From Xanthocytophaga flava (GTDB taxonomy: Bacteria; Bacteroidota; Bacteroidia; Cytophagales; 172606-1): a stretch of DNA of 64,000 nucleotides. The notes under the pieces are model-generated. The model saw nothing but the letters and a program-made list of their open reading frames with translations. It searched no databases and had not been told where the DNA came from. The stretch lies in NCBI GenBank assembly GCA_030068525.1, contig JASJOS010000008.1, positions 62,001 through 126,000 on the forward strand. Reading direction: 5' to 3'. Positions 51,178 through 60,959 of this stretch are shown in pieces; position 1 is the first letter of the stretch; every line of letters begins with the position of its first letter. The translations under genes and the position numbers were made by a program.

Positions 51178-52554
51178 ATGAAAAACAGACTTCAATTGCT
51201 CGCGTTTTCAGCTGTAACCAGTGTAGTACTGGCGGCTACTTTCTCTTCCTGTAAAAAAGAAGAAATTGCTCAGGATGGATCTATCCATGCTGCTGCTGTT
51301 GTAACAGTTGGTACTTGTAGTGCCAATACACTGATTTCAACCAACACTACCTGGTCTTCAGCAAATACCTATGTATTACGTGGTAAAGTACGTGTCCAAC
51401 CAGGTGCTACACTGACTATTCAGGCAGGTACTCGCATTCAGGGTGAGTGTGATGGTACATTGATTGTAGAGCGTGACGCAGATATTGTTGCTATAGGTAC
51501 TTCTACTGCTCCTATTGTATTTACTTCTAACAAAACTACTGCGAAAGTTCCTGGTGACTGGGGTGGAATTATCATTTTAGGACGTGCGCAAAACAATCAA
51601 GGTGCTAACGTAGCCATTGAAGGTATCACAGTAGGTACTGCCGGCAACAATGCTCCAGGCTATCATGGCCCAGGTGGCGCATTGAATAATGCGGATAACT
51701 CTGGACGCCTTAGCTATGTACGTATTGAGTATGCTGGGCAGGCTCTTTCTGCAAACAATGAAATCAACGCTCTTACATTGGGTTCTGTAGGTACAGGTAC
51801 TACACTTGATCATATCCAGGTTCTGTATGGTAACGATGACTCATTTGAGTGGTTTGGCGGTACAGTAAATGCTTCTTATCTGTATTCGTATGGTACTGTA
51901 GATGATGATTTTGATACGGATTTCGGTTATTCTGGACGTGTTCAGTTTGCTGCTGCTGTACGTGTACCTTCTCAGTTTGACGTAGTTTCTGCTTCTAACA
52001 ACTCTAACGGTTTTGAATCAGATAACGATGCTGCTGGTAGCTCATTAACACCATTAACTTCTGCTATTTTTGCTAACGTAACTGTAGTAGGACCTACTGG
52101 AGCAGATGGTGTATACTTTGGATCAGGTGCTTTATTACGTCGTAATACTGCTCAGAAAATCTATAACTCTGTTGTCTTCGGATACGGAAAAACTGGTACT
52201 GCTGCTGTCAATGCAACAGGTGCTAATGCTTCCGCACAAGTAATTTCTTCTACTTTACAGAACTATGCTCCAGGTGCAACTACTATCCCAACAGGATGGG
52301 CTGGTCTGGTAAGCAGTTATACATCAGCTGTAGTTGCTTCTGAGCCTGCAACGGGTACAACTAGCTTTACTGTTAATAGCTTAGTACCTCCAACATTTGC
52401 AGTAGATGCAACTGACTTGACTACTACTACAGCTCTTCCAAGTGGTTTCTTCGCTTCAGCTCCTTACCGTGGTGCTTTCAGCGCTACAACAGCTAACAAT
52501 GCTGGCTGGAACTTGGCTGGAACCTGGTTAAGATTCCCTACTGTAGGAAACTAA
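51178..52554 (+). CDS. Secreted lipoprotein, probable beta-helix
   Basis: A 458-residue protein. The start MKNRLQLLAFSAV at 51178 is chosen because the lipoprotein signal then follows at once (FSSCKKEE, lipid Cys about residue 25); an upstream ATG at 51145 adds 11 residues. The mature part is Gly/Thr/Asn-rich with a parallel beta-helix look (GKVRVQPGATLTIQAGTRIQG, then GDWGGIIILGRAQNN). Proteins of this kind often sit next to TonB receptors of this type as surface partners. It is 76 nt after the receptor stop, so co-transcription is likely. A terminator follows. Confidence 0.85.
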   Translation: MKNRLQLLAFSAVTSVVLAATFSSCKKEEIAQDGSIHAAAVVTVGTCSANTLISTNTTWSSANTYVLRGKVRVQPGATLTIQAGTRIQGECDGTLIVERDADIVAIGTSTAPIVFTSNKTTAKVPGDWGGIIILGRAQNNQGANVAIEGITVGTAGNNAPGYHGPGGALNNADNSGRLSYVRIEYAGQALSANNEINALTLGSVGTGTTLDHIQVLYGNDDSFEWFGGTVNASYLYSYGTVDDDFDTDFGYSGRVQFAAAVRVPSQFDVVSASNNSNGFESDNDAAGSSLTPLTSAIFANVTVVGPTGADGVYFGSGALLRRNTAQKIYNSVVFGYGKTGTAAVNATGANASAQVISSTLQNYAPGATTIPTGWAGLVSSYTSAVVASEPATGTTSFTVNSLVPPTFAVDATDLTTTTALPSGFFASAPYRGAFSATTANNAGWNLAGTWLRFPTVGN

Positions 52555-52559
52555 AAATC

Positions 52560-52604
52560 AAAACAGAGGCGGTATGCCAGAATAACATTCACTCCTCTGT
52601 TTTA
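52560..52604 (+). terminator. Terminator after the beta-helix lipoprotein
   Basis: The stem AAAACAGAGG/CCTCTGTTTT, with a loop of about 23 nt, is followed by ATAAAAC. It would end the receptor transcript or attenuate before the next lipoprotein. Confidence 0.55.
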
Positions 52605-52740
52605 TAAAACAATATAGATGGAAGGGACTTTTGAGTGGGGCATAGTTCGCAGCTATGCTCCATTTTAAAAAAGCATCTATATCATAGATCAGATCTTAAA
52701 AAGCGAAGTTATTTATTTTCTTACCACTTGCCAACTAAGT

Positions 52741-54456
52741 ATGAAAAAATCATACCCATTCTTTTTGCAAATACACTATTTGATTATACTCTTTTTAGTA
52801 AGTGTGACTCTTTTTTCGACTTCCTGCAAAAAAGAGAAAGAAGTCACATTGCCTGTCATTACGGCAATTAGTCCAGACAGTGCCTACATTGGAGATACGG
52901 TTGTGGTCTCCGGAAAGTTCTTTGAGGCCTATGGAGAAGATAACTTTGTCCTTTTTAATGGAAAGGCTGCCAAATTAATAGATGGAAATGAAAGTCAAAT
53001 GCGGATCATCGTTCCCTATGGTGCTGAAACAGGTCCTGTTGTGATTGATGCCAATCACAGAATCAGTGCCGAATTTCTCTTCAAAGTCAGAAGGCGTGGT
53101 ACTGTCATTACCTCTATTTCTCCCACTAATTCAGAAGAAGCACCTCTTGGAAGTGGAGTAGTGGAAATCAAGGGGAAAAACTTCAGAACAAATGACTTTT
53201 TAGAAGGAAAAGCGTATGTAAATTTTACCAATAGTGAAAGAAATAGTGTTTTCTATGCGACAGATACTTTGTTAATGGTTAGTGTGCCTCAGGCAGCCCG
53301 AACCGGACAACTATCATTAGTTCAGGAAGGCCTTACATTTACAGGGCCTGTTTTTACTGTCAAAGAACCTTCTCTCATTTCGGTTTCTCCTGCAGAGGCA
53401 ACCGAAGGTATAACAATCACTTTACAGGGTAATGCCTTATTTTCTGTCAACGGTTTCAGCATAAACGGACAGGCTATCAATAACTATTCAATTTTGAGTA
53501 ATACTGAAGCTCAACTAACATTACCTGCTGGTTTGGGTACAGGAGACTTTCCGATTGTTATGATTTTTGGAGATACGCCCATAACAAGTGAGACGGAAAT
53601 CATACTTAAACCTTTGACCAATATTATATCAACCATTTACTATACAGACGGAAATTCAACGTATCGCAGAAGTATAGATGGTGGTGGGAATGAATACAAT
53701 GCTTTGTTACCAATCAGTACGTCCAATCGATGTATGACGGTAGACCGTTCAGCAGGCAAAATTTATTATGGAGGTTTTAATGCTCTGGCATCTGCCAATC
53801 TGGATGGGACAGACTTTAAAGTCCTATTTCAGACAGATCCTAGAGGACCTGGCATTGTTACGGATTTAGAAGCCATAAATGGCAAACTTTACTGGACTGA
53901 CTCCAACAATAATCAGATTAAGTCTGCTAATGTAGATGGTAGTGGAACCATACAAGTCTTATATGGTGATTCACCTTCTGATCAAATAACGGGAGTTTTT
54001 GGTATCGCCGTAGTAGGAACCGACATTTTCTGGACTGATCAGAACAGTCAAAAGATTGGCAAAGGAAGCATTGATGGATCAGGTACTCCTTCTTTTATGA
54101 CTGTTTCAGGGACAGCCCCTCTTTTTCCTTTAGATATAGATGCTATAGCTATTAGTGGCACAATACGTATCTATATAGTGGATCAGGTTTCTAATATAAA
54201 CTGGGGTGAGCCAGATCGTATTCTCTGGAGTAATGTAAACGGAACATCTGTTTCATTGAGTTCATTAAATACTTTATCTCCAGGGGCCGGTGGAATTTCA
54301 AGTACCCAATTCCTTACAATCGAGCCTACAAAGCAAAAAGTACAATGGGCAGACAATTCTGGCTATAGTCTTATGGAGAGTAATCTGGATGGCGGTGGTA
54401 TTATCACAAAATCTACACTCTCGACTAGCTATGTGAATTTCTTCATAGTGGAATGA
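52741..54456 (+). CDS. IPT/TIG-domain lipoprotein with YWTD-like propeller
   Basis: A 571-residue lipoprotein with lipobox FSTSCKKEKE (Cys about residue 29). Three IPT/TIG immunoglobulin-like domains (about 37-115, 118-215, 217-300; VITAISPDSAYIGDTVVVSG is the first strand pair) are followed by a beta-propeller of YWTD/low-density-lipoprotein-receptor type (about 305-571; repeated KLYWTDSNNNQIKSANVDGSG). Both modules bind proteins or glycans outside the cell. It follows the beta-helix lipoprotein in the same direction and is probably part of the same surface system. Confidence 0.85.
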   Translation: MKKSYPFFLQIHYLIILFLVSVTLFSTSCKKEKEVTLPVITAISPDSAYIGDTVVVSGKFFEAYGEDNFVLFNGKAAKLIDGNESQMRIIVPYGAETGPVVIDANHRISAEFLFKVRRRGTVITSISPTNSEEAPLGSGVVEIKGKNFRTNDFLEGKAYVNFTNSERNSVFYATDTLLMVSVPQAARTGQLSLVQEGLTFTGPVFTVKEPSLISVSPAEATEGITITLQGNALFSVNGFSINGQAINNYSILSNTEAQLTLPAGLGTGDFPIVMIFGDTPITSETEIILKPLTNIISTIYYTDGNSTYRRSIDGGGNEYNALLPISTSNRCMTVDRSAGKIYYGGFNALASANLDGTDFKVLFQTDPRGPGIVTDLEAINGKLYWTDSNNNQIKSANVDGSGTIQVLYGDSPSDQITGVFGIAVVGTDIFWTDQNSQKIGKGSIDGSGTPSFMTVSGTAPLFPLDIDAIAISGTIRIYIVDQVSNINWGEPDRILWSNVNGTSVSLSSLNTLSPGAGGISSTQFLTIEPTKQKVQWADNSGYSLMESNLDGGGIITKSTLSTSYVNFFIVE

Positions 54457-54732
54457 GATGAGGATACCTGGGCTAGGATCACATGTTCGAATGTGATTTT
54501 TAGACTGATGGTAGAGTGTTTCACAGGTTGGTCATGGCAGGAAAAATAATGATATATCAAAAGCCTGCCAATGCTTTATTCTAAATAAGGGTGCTAAGCG
54601 TTAAAGTTTATTCTGATAAAATACTGCTTTTAGGATACCAGGCAAAATATAATTTCAATCAGGAAATAGTTCATCAACAGACATATGTCTGGTTCTACTA
54701 CTTATTAATCAATCACTTCAATCACACTTACT

Positions 54733-56172
54733 ATGTTGTATTCTTACTTTTCCTACGTGCTGCATAAACCTGCATGTTGGTTTGCTTTAGCATTTTGTTT
54801 TTTATCCGCTTGGAGCGTCCAGGCTCAGGGAGGCGTATCTGCCAGTCAGTATCAGGCGTTGGTGTCTCTTTATAATTCTACTGGAGGACCAAACTGGTAT
54901 ATAAAAGATAACTGGTTAAGCGCTGAACCAGTTAACACATGGTATGGCGTTAGTGTAGATAGTACCGGCAAGGTAGTTGTTTTGAATCTATCTTATAATA
55001 ACCTGACTGGCAACTTACCTGCGTCTCTCAGTAATCTGCCTTTAGTAGAATTACAGGTAAGTGGCAACCAACTGGCACGAATCACAGCATTACCCGCCAG
55101 TCTGGTTTCACTCAATGCAGATAACAATATGATTTCTGCTTTACCATCTCTGCCTTCCAAACTGGAAATTTTGCGTATTAACTCTAATCAAGTTAAAAGC
55201 CTTCCTACGCTTCCTGTTGCATTGACGGTGTTAGACGCAAGCTCAAACTTGTTATCTTCATTACCATCCTTACCTGCTAGACTAACTAATTTATCAGTTT
55301 CTACTAACCGGATCAGTTCTCTACCAACTTTGCCTGTTGCATTGACTAGTTTGAATATCAGTTCTAATCGTATCAGTACTTTACCAGCTTTACCTGCAAA
55401 TCTAGGTAGCTTGATTGTCAGTTCTAATCGTATCAGTTCGTTGCCAACTTTACCTTCAACCCTTAGCTATTTAAACGTAAGTGGAAATCGTCTGTCGGCA
55501 CTGCCAACTTTGCCTGCTGGATTAAGTATCAGTATTGTGAATGAGAATCGTCTGACGTTCGAAGATCTGGAACCTATTATAAACCGATTCTTTGATCCTG
55601 GTTTCTATGCTCCTCAGGCTGATATTGGCAATGAAGGCATTGTAGTTACTGCTGCTGGATGTTCTATCCAACTTTCTGCCAATTATGCTGGCAATAGTGC
55701 AAATAATCAGTACATATGGTTTAAAGACAGTGTGGCTATTGATACACTGACTACACCTTATCTGATGCTTAATTCTATTAAGACTGACGATGCCGGTACC
55801 TATACCTGCCAGGTGAGTAATACCCTTGTGCCAGGTTTGGTATTAAACCGTAAACCTATTTATGTGTATGTATATGGAGGCTCTTCATCAACTTCTGTAC
55901 GGGTAAGTTCACCGGAAAGTCAGCGGGAAGAAAGCAGTCTGACCATAGGACCTAATCCTTTTGTAGATGCGCTTTATGTATTTGGCACTCATACATCAGA
56001 ACAGAAAGCCCATATTACGATAACCGATGTGCAAGGCCGATTAGTATATGAATCTTCAGCCCATTCCCTAACCCAACCTATCCAATTAGATAAAGGTCTA
56101 CCCAGTGCACTCTATGTGATGCGAGTGAGTATGGGGGCTAAGACACAAACATTCTCTATTGTAAAGCAATAA
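54733..56172 (+). CDS. LPX-type leucine-rich-repeat T9SS-secreted protein
   Basis: A 479-residue secreted protein. After the signal peptide (1-32, ending VQA) comes a plant/bacterial-type cap (ALVSLYNSTGGPNWYIKDNW). About eight leucine-rich repeats follow, mostly with a 20-residue period of the form LPxLPxxLxxLxxxxNxLx (about residues 115-265), the pattern known from type III effectors YopM and IpaH. An immunoglobulin-like domain (about 305-385, DDAGTYTCQV) and a C-terminal T9SS type A sorting domain (about 405-479, IGPNPFVDAL to the end) complete it. The sorting domain sends it through the type IX secretion system to the surface, where the repeats would bind proteins. Confidence 0.9.
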   Translation: MLYSYFSYVLHKPACWFALAFCFLSAWSVQAQGGVSASQYQALVSLYNSTGGPNWYIKDNWLSAEPVNTWYGVSVDSTGKVVVLNLSYNNLTGNLPASLSNLPLVELQVSGNQLARITALPASLVSLNADNNMISALPSLPSKLEILRINSNQVKSLPTLPVALTVLDASSNLLSSLPSLPARLTNLSVSTNRISSLPTLPVALTSLNISSNRISTLPALPANLGSLIVSSNRISSLPTLPSTLSYLNVSGNRLSALPTLPAGLSISIVNENRLTFEDLEPIINRFFDPGFYAPQADIGNEGIVVTAAGCSIQLSANYAGNSANNQYIWFKDSVAIDTLTTPYLMLNSIKTDDAGTYTCQVSNTLVPGLVLNRKPIYVYVYGGSSSTSVRVSSPESQREESSLTIGPNPFVDALYVFGTHTSEQKAHITITDVQGRLVYESSAHSLTQPIQLDKGLPSALYVMRVSMGAKTQTFSIVKQ

Positions 56173-56325
56173 TGCATACTATAATTATAAACTGTTTTCA
56201 GATCAGCACATAACAATGTGCTGGTCTACTTTTCCTGCTTAATCAATCAGGCACTCAGTAATATTGATCATTCCTGCTAATGGGTATATAGGGTACAGAT
56301 TTGTTATTTATGAATTATTTCTTTT

Positions 56326-58350
56326 ATGAAAACACAGGTTGCTCAACCCGAAATAGCTCATACTCATACTCACGATCTGGTTACCTGGATTCACTTGGGG
56401 TATGTGCTGGTATTTACATTTTTTGCTTACTCACCCACCTTAAGTGCTGCTTTTCTTAACTGGGATGATGTTCCCTATGTAGTGGAGAATCCTGTGATAC
56501 GACAATGGTCTTTGTTGAATATAAAACGAATCTTTACAGAATATACTTTTGGTAATTATCATCCGCTTACTATTCTCTCACTTTCTGTAGACTATGCGTT
56601 GGGTAAACTTAACCCACAGCTATATCATTGTACAAATATTCTGCTTCATCTTGGTAATACAGCTCTGGTCTTTTTCCTAGTTCGTAAGCTAAGTCCATCT
56701 TCCCAAACTGCTCTTATCTGTGCAATACTTTTTGGCCTACATCCCATCCATGTCGAATCCGTTGCCTGGATTGCTGAACGCAAAGATGTTCTGTATACGT
56801 TTTTCTATTTCTGGGCATTAATCTGTTATGTTCGGTATACGAGAGAACAAAAAACTTCTCTGTATGTATATACTCTAGCCTTATTTCTGTTATCTATTCT
56901 GTCTAAGGCGATGGCAGTTTCATTACCTTTAATTTTGCTGGCCATTGATTACTTGCTGAAGCGAAAGATTTTTAGTCGTACCGTTCTGCTTGAGAAAGTG
57001 CCATTTTTTCTGTTGGCTTTGTTTTTTGGGTTGGTTGCGATCTGGGCACAAAAAGCTTCTCAATCAATTGTTGAAAATGATCCCTGGAACTTTGCGGAGC
57101 GTATTGTTTTGGCCAGTTATGCCTTTGTGCAATACCTGATAAAACTACTATGCCCAATTCAATTGTCTGCTATCTACCCTTATCCCGAAAAATCAGGGCA
57201 GTGGATACCTCTTATCTATGTGGCATATGTACTAGCTGTCCTCTTAGTAGGAGGATTGGTATTGTATTCTGTACGGTTTACTAGGACTTATCTGTTTGGC
57301 TTTCTATTTTTTACGGCCTCCATTTGCATGGTTTTGCAGCTTTTACCTGTGGGACGTTTTATTATGGCAGACCGATATGCGTATATTCCTTCACTGGGCG
57401 TTTTCTGGATTATGGTTGTCTGCTTCCAGAAAATAGTATCTGGATTTTCGTCCCATCGGAAGTTTATTATCGGTTTGGGTTTTGTGTATCTGGCTTTGCT
57501 GGCAGCAGGTACCTATCGCCAATCTACCTTATGGAAGGACGATTTGTCTTTGTGGAATGATGCTGTTCAACAATATCCTGATTTTTCAGAAGCGTATAAT
57601 CTGCGGGCGCATGCACGAATCAAACATAACGATACAGTAGGAGCGTATGCTGACTTTGATAAATGTATAGTTCTCAATGGAGATAATAAAGCCGGGTATT
57701 ATGGTAGCCGAGCAGGGATTAAAGCAAGCGTAAAGGATTATGTCGGAGCACTAAAAGATTATTCACTAGCCATTTCGTTTGCCGACACAACTAAAATGTA
57801 TGCATCCTCTCTCTATATCAACCGAGGGGCTGTCTATGCTGAACTTAAAAATTTTTCTGCAGCATTTACTGATTTCGAAAGAGCAGAACATCTTCCTATA
57901 GTTGATCCTGACTTTTTTCTAAATCGCGGAATCCTTTTTCTGGAATCTGAAAAGTATACAGAAGCTATCGCCGATCTGAACCATGCGATTGTCCGAGAAC
58001 CCAATTCAAAAGAGGCTTACTATCATAGAGCAGAAGTATATTATCTTCAGGGAAAAGGGCATATGGCTTTACAAGATTGTAATCAGGCCATCAAGATTGA
58101 TCCTGCCTATGCAAAGGCATACAATTTAAGAGGATTACTAGAGGTTAAGATAGAGCAATTTCAAAAAGCTCTTAGTACCTTTAGCGATGCTATTGAGGCA
58201 GATCCACTATTGGCAGAGGCTTATTATAACCGGGCCTATCTCAATCAAAGTCTTGGTTTAACAGAGACTGTGTGTGAAGATATGAAACAAGCTTATAAAC
58301 TCGGTTATCGTTCGGAAGCTGCCTATATGCAACAAATCTGCCCGAATTAA
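56326..58350 (+). CDS. O-mannosyltransferase-like membrane protein with TPR domain
   Basis: A 674-residue protein. About eleven membrane helices (about 25-440) precede a soluble TPR array (about 445-660; AIADLNHAIVREPNSKEAYY, DCNQAIKIDPAYAKAYNLRG). A conserved luminal motif HPIHVESVAWIAERKDVLYT lies between helices, and WDDVPYVVENP near the start has the acidic pair seen in GT-C glycosyltransferases. This matches the TMTC/PMT-like proteins that add mannose or other sugars to proteins at the periplasmic face. Linked to secreted proteins, it could glycosylate them; that is inference. It ends 30 nt before the subtilisin gene, so the two are probably co-transcribed. Confidence 0.85.
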   Translation: MKTQVAQPEIAHTHTHDLVTWIHLGYVLVFTFFAYSPTLSAAFLNWDDVPYVVENPVIRQWSLLNIKRIFTEYTFGNYHPLTILSLSVDYALGKLNPQLYHCTNILLHLGNTALVFFLVRKLSPSSQTALICAILFGLHPIHVESVAWIAERKDVLYTFFYFWALICYVRYTREQKTSLYVYTLALFLLSILSKAMAVSLPLILLAIDYLLKRKIFSRTVLLEKVPFFLLALFFGLVAIWAQKASQSIVENDPWNFAERIVLASYAFVQYLIKLLCPIQLSAIYPYPEKSGQWIPLIYVAYVLAVLLVGGLVLYSVRFTRTYLFGFLFFTASICMVLQLLPVGRFIMADRYAYIPSLGVFWIMVVCFQKIVSGFSSHRKFIIGLGFVYLALLAAGTYRQSTLWKDDLSLWNDAVQQYPDFSEAYNLRAHARIKHNDTVGAYADFDKCIVLNGDNKAGYYGSRAGIKASVKDYVGALKDYSLAISFADTTKMYASSLYINRGAVYAELKNFSAAFTDFERAEHLPIVDPDFFLNRGILFLESEKYTEAIADLNHAIVREPNSKEAYYHRAEVYYLQGKGHMALQDCNQAIKIDPAYAKAYNLRGLLEVKIEQFQKALSTFSDAIEADPLLAEAYYNRAYLNQSLGLTETVCEDMKQAYKLGYRSEAAYMQQICPN

Positions 58351-58380
58351 GGTATTGTATATAGTTACTTTTATCATTCT

Positions 58381-59583
58381 ATGAAACCTGTTTCTTTTTT
58401 TATTCAGCGTAACTCTCTTTTTGTTGCTATCCTTTGTTTTGCATGGTATTTAATGAGTTGTAAGAAAAAAGAAGAGCTGAATATTGATCCGGGTATTGTT
58501 CCTGTTGCCTGTTTTTCTGATCATTCTCCCAATAATGGAAGAGTAATTGAAGGCATATATATTATTAACTATCGTTCAGAGACTATAAATCCGGCCCTTC
58601 GGACACCTGAAAAGCTTTCTGTATTTGCGAAAACCATTCTTGGCAGAAATGCTATTCCGGATCAGACACTACGATCAATCAATAAACATAGCTTTATCTG
58701 CAGGTTGACTGCTGAGCAGGCAACTCGTCTGCAAAACGATCCAGCTATTGAGTTTATTGAGCCAGATCGGGTGGTTTCCATCGCTTCTGCTTGTCTTGGT
58801 GTGGTAGATAGTAACACGCTAACATGGGGAGTAAAACGGGTTGGTTATGGCGATGGCACCAGTACTGGACGCACTGTTTGGATCATTGACAGTGGCATTG
58901 ATACTCAACATCCTGACTTGAATATTGATATTGTCCGCAGTCGTTGTTTTATTGAGGGTCAGAGCTCTGTCGAGGATGAACATGGACATGGTACCCATGT
59001 GGCCGGTATTGTTGGAGCTAAAAACAATGGTATTGGAGTAGTTGGAGTTGCTGCTGGTGCAAATCTTGTTGCTTTAAAAGTACTAAACCAGCTTGGCGAA
59101 GGAAGGGGTTCATCGGTAGTAGCTGCACTGGAATATATTGACCAGCATGCCTCCAGGGGAGATGTAGTCAATATGAGTCTGGTAGTAGATACTATCTCAC
59201 CAAGTATTGATAAGCAGGTGACGGCCATTGCTAATAAAGGCATACTGTTTTCTATCGCTGCAGGTAATACCAGCCAATCTGCTGCATTGATTTCTCCATC
59301 CCATATCAATCATCCTAATGTATTCACTGTCGCTGCCATGGACGATACCGATACATGGGCAAGTTTTTCTAATTATGGGAGTGATATTATCGATGTGGCA
59401 GCACCAGGAGTTGGTATTTTGTCTACTTACCGAAATCAGCAATATGCTACTATGAGTGGTACTTCTTCCGCAGCTCCACATCTGGCCGGATTACTGTTGC
59501 TCGATGGTAGAAAATTTGCCTTATCAGGCTATGTAAAAAATGATCCGGATACTCCTTCCGCACCTATTCCTCACAAATTATAG
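58381..59583 (+). CDS. Subtilisin-like (S8) serine protease, lipoprotein
   Basis: A 400-residue protease. A lipoprotein signal (YLMSCKKKEE, Cys about residue 26) is followed by a propeptide of the I9 inhibitor kind (about 40-140), then the catalytic domain. The triad is D170 in IIDSGIDTQHPDL, H203 in HGHGTHVAG and S362 in MSGTSSAAPHLAG; the oxyanion Asn is in AAGNTSQ. It is attached to the membrane and faces the periplasm or surface. It shares a strand with the surface-protein locus and may process those proteins. The C-terminus ends shortly after the catalytic Ser with no sorting domain. Confidence 0.93.
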   Translation: MKPVSFFIQRNSLFVAILCFAWYLMSCKKKEELNIDPGIVPVACFSDHSPNNGRVIEGIYIINYRSETINPALRTPEKLSVFAKTILGRNAIPDQTLRSINKHSFICRLTAEQATRLQNDPAIEFIEPDRVVSIASACLGVVDSNTLTWGVKRVGYGDGTSTGRTVWIIDSGIDTQHPDLNIDIVRSRCFIEGQSSVEDEHGHGTHVAGIVGAKNNGIGVVGVAAGANLVALKVLNQLGEGRGSSVVAALEYIDQHASRGDVVNMSLVVDTISPSIDKQVTAIANKGILFSIAAGNTSQSAALISPSHINHPNVFTVAAMDDTDTWASFSNYGSDIIDVAAPGVGILSTYRNQQYATMSGTSSAAPHLAGLLLLDGRKFALSGYVKNDPDTPSAPIPHKL

Positions 59584-59677
59584 ATTTTATCACTTAACTG
59601 TCTTCTTCTAATCTACAGTTATTCAATAGGTTTTATTTTCAATGTTAAGAAATTGTTAAAATAATATTAATTAAATA

Positions 59678-59707
59678 TTGCTTAATGGGAAAGATGTCCT
59701 AATTTTG
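59678..59707 (+). promoter_or_regulatory. Bacteroidota-type promoter of the lysine-rich gene
   Basis: A -33 TTG (59678-59680) is followed by 19 nt and a perfect -7 TAATTTTG (59700-59707). It lies 39 nt before the ATG at 59746, so the gene is probably transcribed separately from the surface-protein locus. Confidence 0.6.
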
Positions 59708-59745
59708 AATTCAATAGAAAGGCTACATCTTAAAATATATTTCTT

Positions 59746-60135
59746 ATGAGTAAATCTAAAAAACAATCTATCAAACCATCTAAAGAACCATCGTTAAAAA
59801 AACAGTTAGCCACTCAGTTAACTGCAACCATTTTTGAGTTTCTGGAAAAGGCATTAAACAAAGCTGCTAATAAAAAGAAAGGCATAGTAAAATCAGGGAA
59901 GCTGAAGAAGCTTACCCGAAAAGCAAGTAAGAAAGCTGTTAAGCAATTACGGAAAGCACAGGAATCTCAAAAAAAGGTATTGGGAAAAGTAAGTGCAGAA
60001 AAAATAAAACAAGTAGCAGATAAAGTTGTTCCGGTGGCAAAGGAAGCTACAAAAGCTTCATCAACAAAGGATTCAACCAAAACTACACAAACAAAGTCAC
60101 TTAGTGACAAAACGGTTTCTCAACCAGTTCAGTAA
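59746..60135 (+). CDS. Lysine/alanine-rich histone H1-like protein
   Basis: A 129-residue, highly basic helical protein (MSKSKKQSIKPSKEPSLKKQ, then LTRKASKKAVKQLRKAQES) with a Ser/Thr/Lys tail. It contains no Cys and no membrane helix. The composition resembles the histone H1-like nucleoid proteins of Bacteroidota and Chlamydia, but low-complexity sequence makes that uncertain. It has its own well-formed promoter and a terminator-like stem after the stop, so it is a single-gene unit. Confidence 0.75.
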   Translation: MSKSKKQSIKPSKEPSLKKQLATQLTATIFEFLEKALNKAANKKKGIVKSGKLKKLTRKASKKAVKQLRKAQESQKKVLGKVSAEKIKQVADKVVPVAKEATKASSTKDSTKTTQTKSLSDKTVSQPVQ

Positions 60136-60144
60136 AAGAAAAAA

Positions 60145-60213
60145 GAAAACTGATCCGAAAAATACCATGATTGAGAGGAGCAAAGGCAAGAGGGCTGTTA
60201 CCGGATCAGTTTC
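60145..60213 (+). terminator. Terminator-like stem after the lysine-rich gene
   Basis: GAAAACTGATCCG and CGGATCAGTTTC pair over 12 bp with a 44-nt loop, then TCTCAG. The large loop weakens it. The rest of the spacer to 60497 holds an AAAATTCAGT/ACTGAATTTT pair (60281 and 60379) and no gene. Confidence 0.4.
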
Positions 60214-60497
60214 TCAGAGTACCAGGTTTGCAGAATATCTCTGATCCTTAGTCATTATAAGCTAAGCTGACTGGACGGGCAAAATTCAGTATTACCCATT
60301 ATGAAGGGTTCTGATAGGGTAATCTATTGATAGAACATACCCTTAGGGATATGAGTAAATGGGATATCTAAGCCTAAAACTGAATTTTACAAAGTAAGCA
60401 ACCGATGAAATACATTATGTATTCCACCGGATACTTGCGTTTTTTATACTTTATGTATAGAAACAATTCATCGTAGATGAGTCTGGGTTTACTACTT

Positions 60498-60959
60498 TTA
60501 TTCTTTTATTGAGATAAAAGTTTCTACCTCAGACTGGTCGCCATTGTTATATTTTTTCCCGTGGACTGTAAAATCAGCTTTGTAAGCCCGGTTCAGGTTA
60601 GTATTTTGCCATATTTCTATCCAGGTATTCACAATTGCTTCAGGCATTTTACCTTTTGAAACAAATTTTTGGTAGGCTTCTTTTTCGATTGTGATTCCTG
60701 TAAAACCTTCAGGAATATTTTCCAATGAACTTACGGATGATCCAATAATGACACTGTAAGGACCAGTGAAGTCGGTTTCATAATCGGTGTAAACGGCGTA
60801 AATATCATCATTGACTTTGTTGGGAATTTGATTTTGAATTTGTTCGCCCCAAAATTTGCCCCACACTGTCTCAATGTCCTTGGCTGATTGTCCGTTTTGA
60901 TTCGTTGTTCGGATAGAAATACCTATCACATAAAATTTTTGGATAATTTGATTGTGCAT
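60498..60959 (-). CDS. GyrI-like effector-binding domain protein
   Basis: A 153-residue single-domain protein of the GyrI/AraC-effector-binding (SHS2) fold. It shows the family pattern: a strand with GISIRTTNQNG at the start, IYAVYTDYETDFTGPYSVII in the middle, and the late TWIEIWQNTNLNRAYKADF with the conserved Trp and Glu/Asp. Such proteins bind drugs or small hydrolysable ligands, alone or next to AraC regulators. An AraC regulator lies 600 nt away on the other strand; a link is possible. No DNA-binding domain is present. Confidence 0.88.
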   Translation of the reverse strand: MHNQIIQKFYVIGISIRTTNQNGQSAKDIETVWGKFWGEQIQNQIPNKVNDDIYAVYTDYETDFTGPYSVIIGSSVSSLENIPEGFTGITIEKEAYQKFVSKGKMPEAIVNTWIEIWQNTNLNRAYKADFTVHGKKYNNGDQSEVETFISIKE

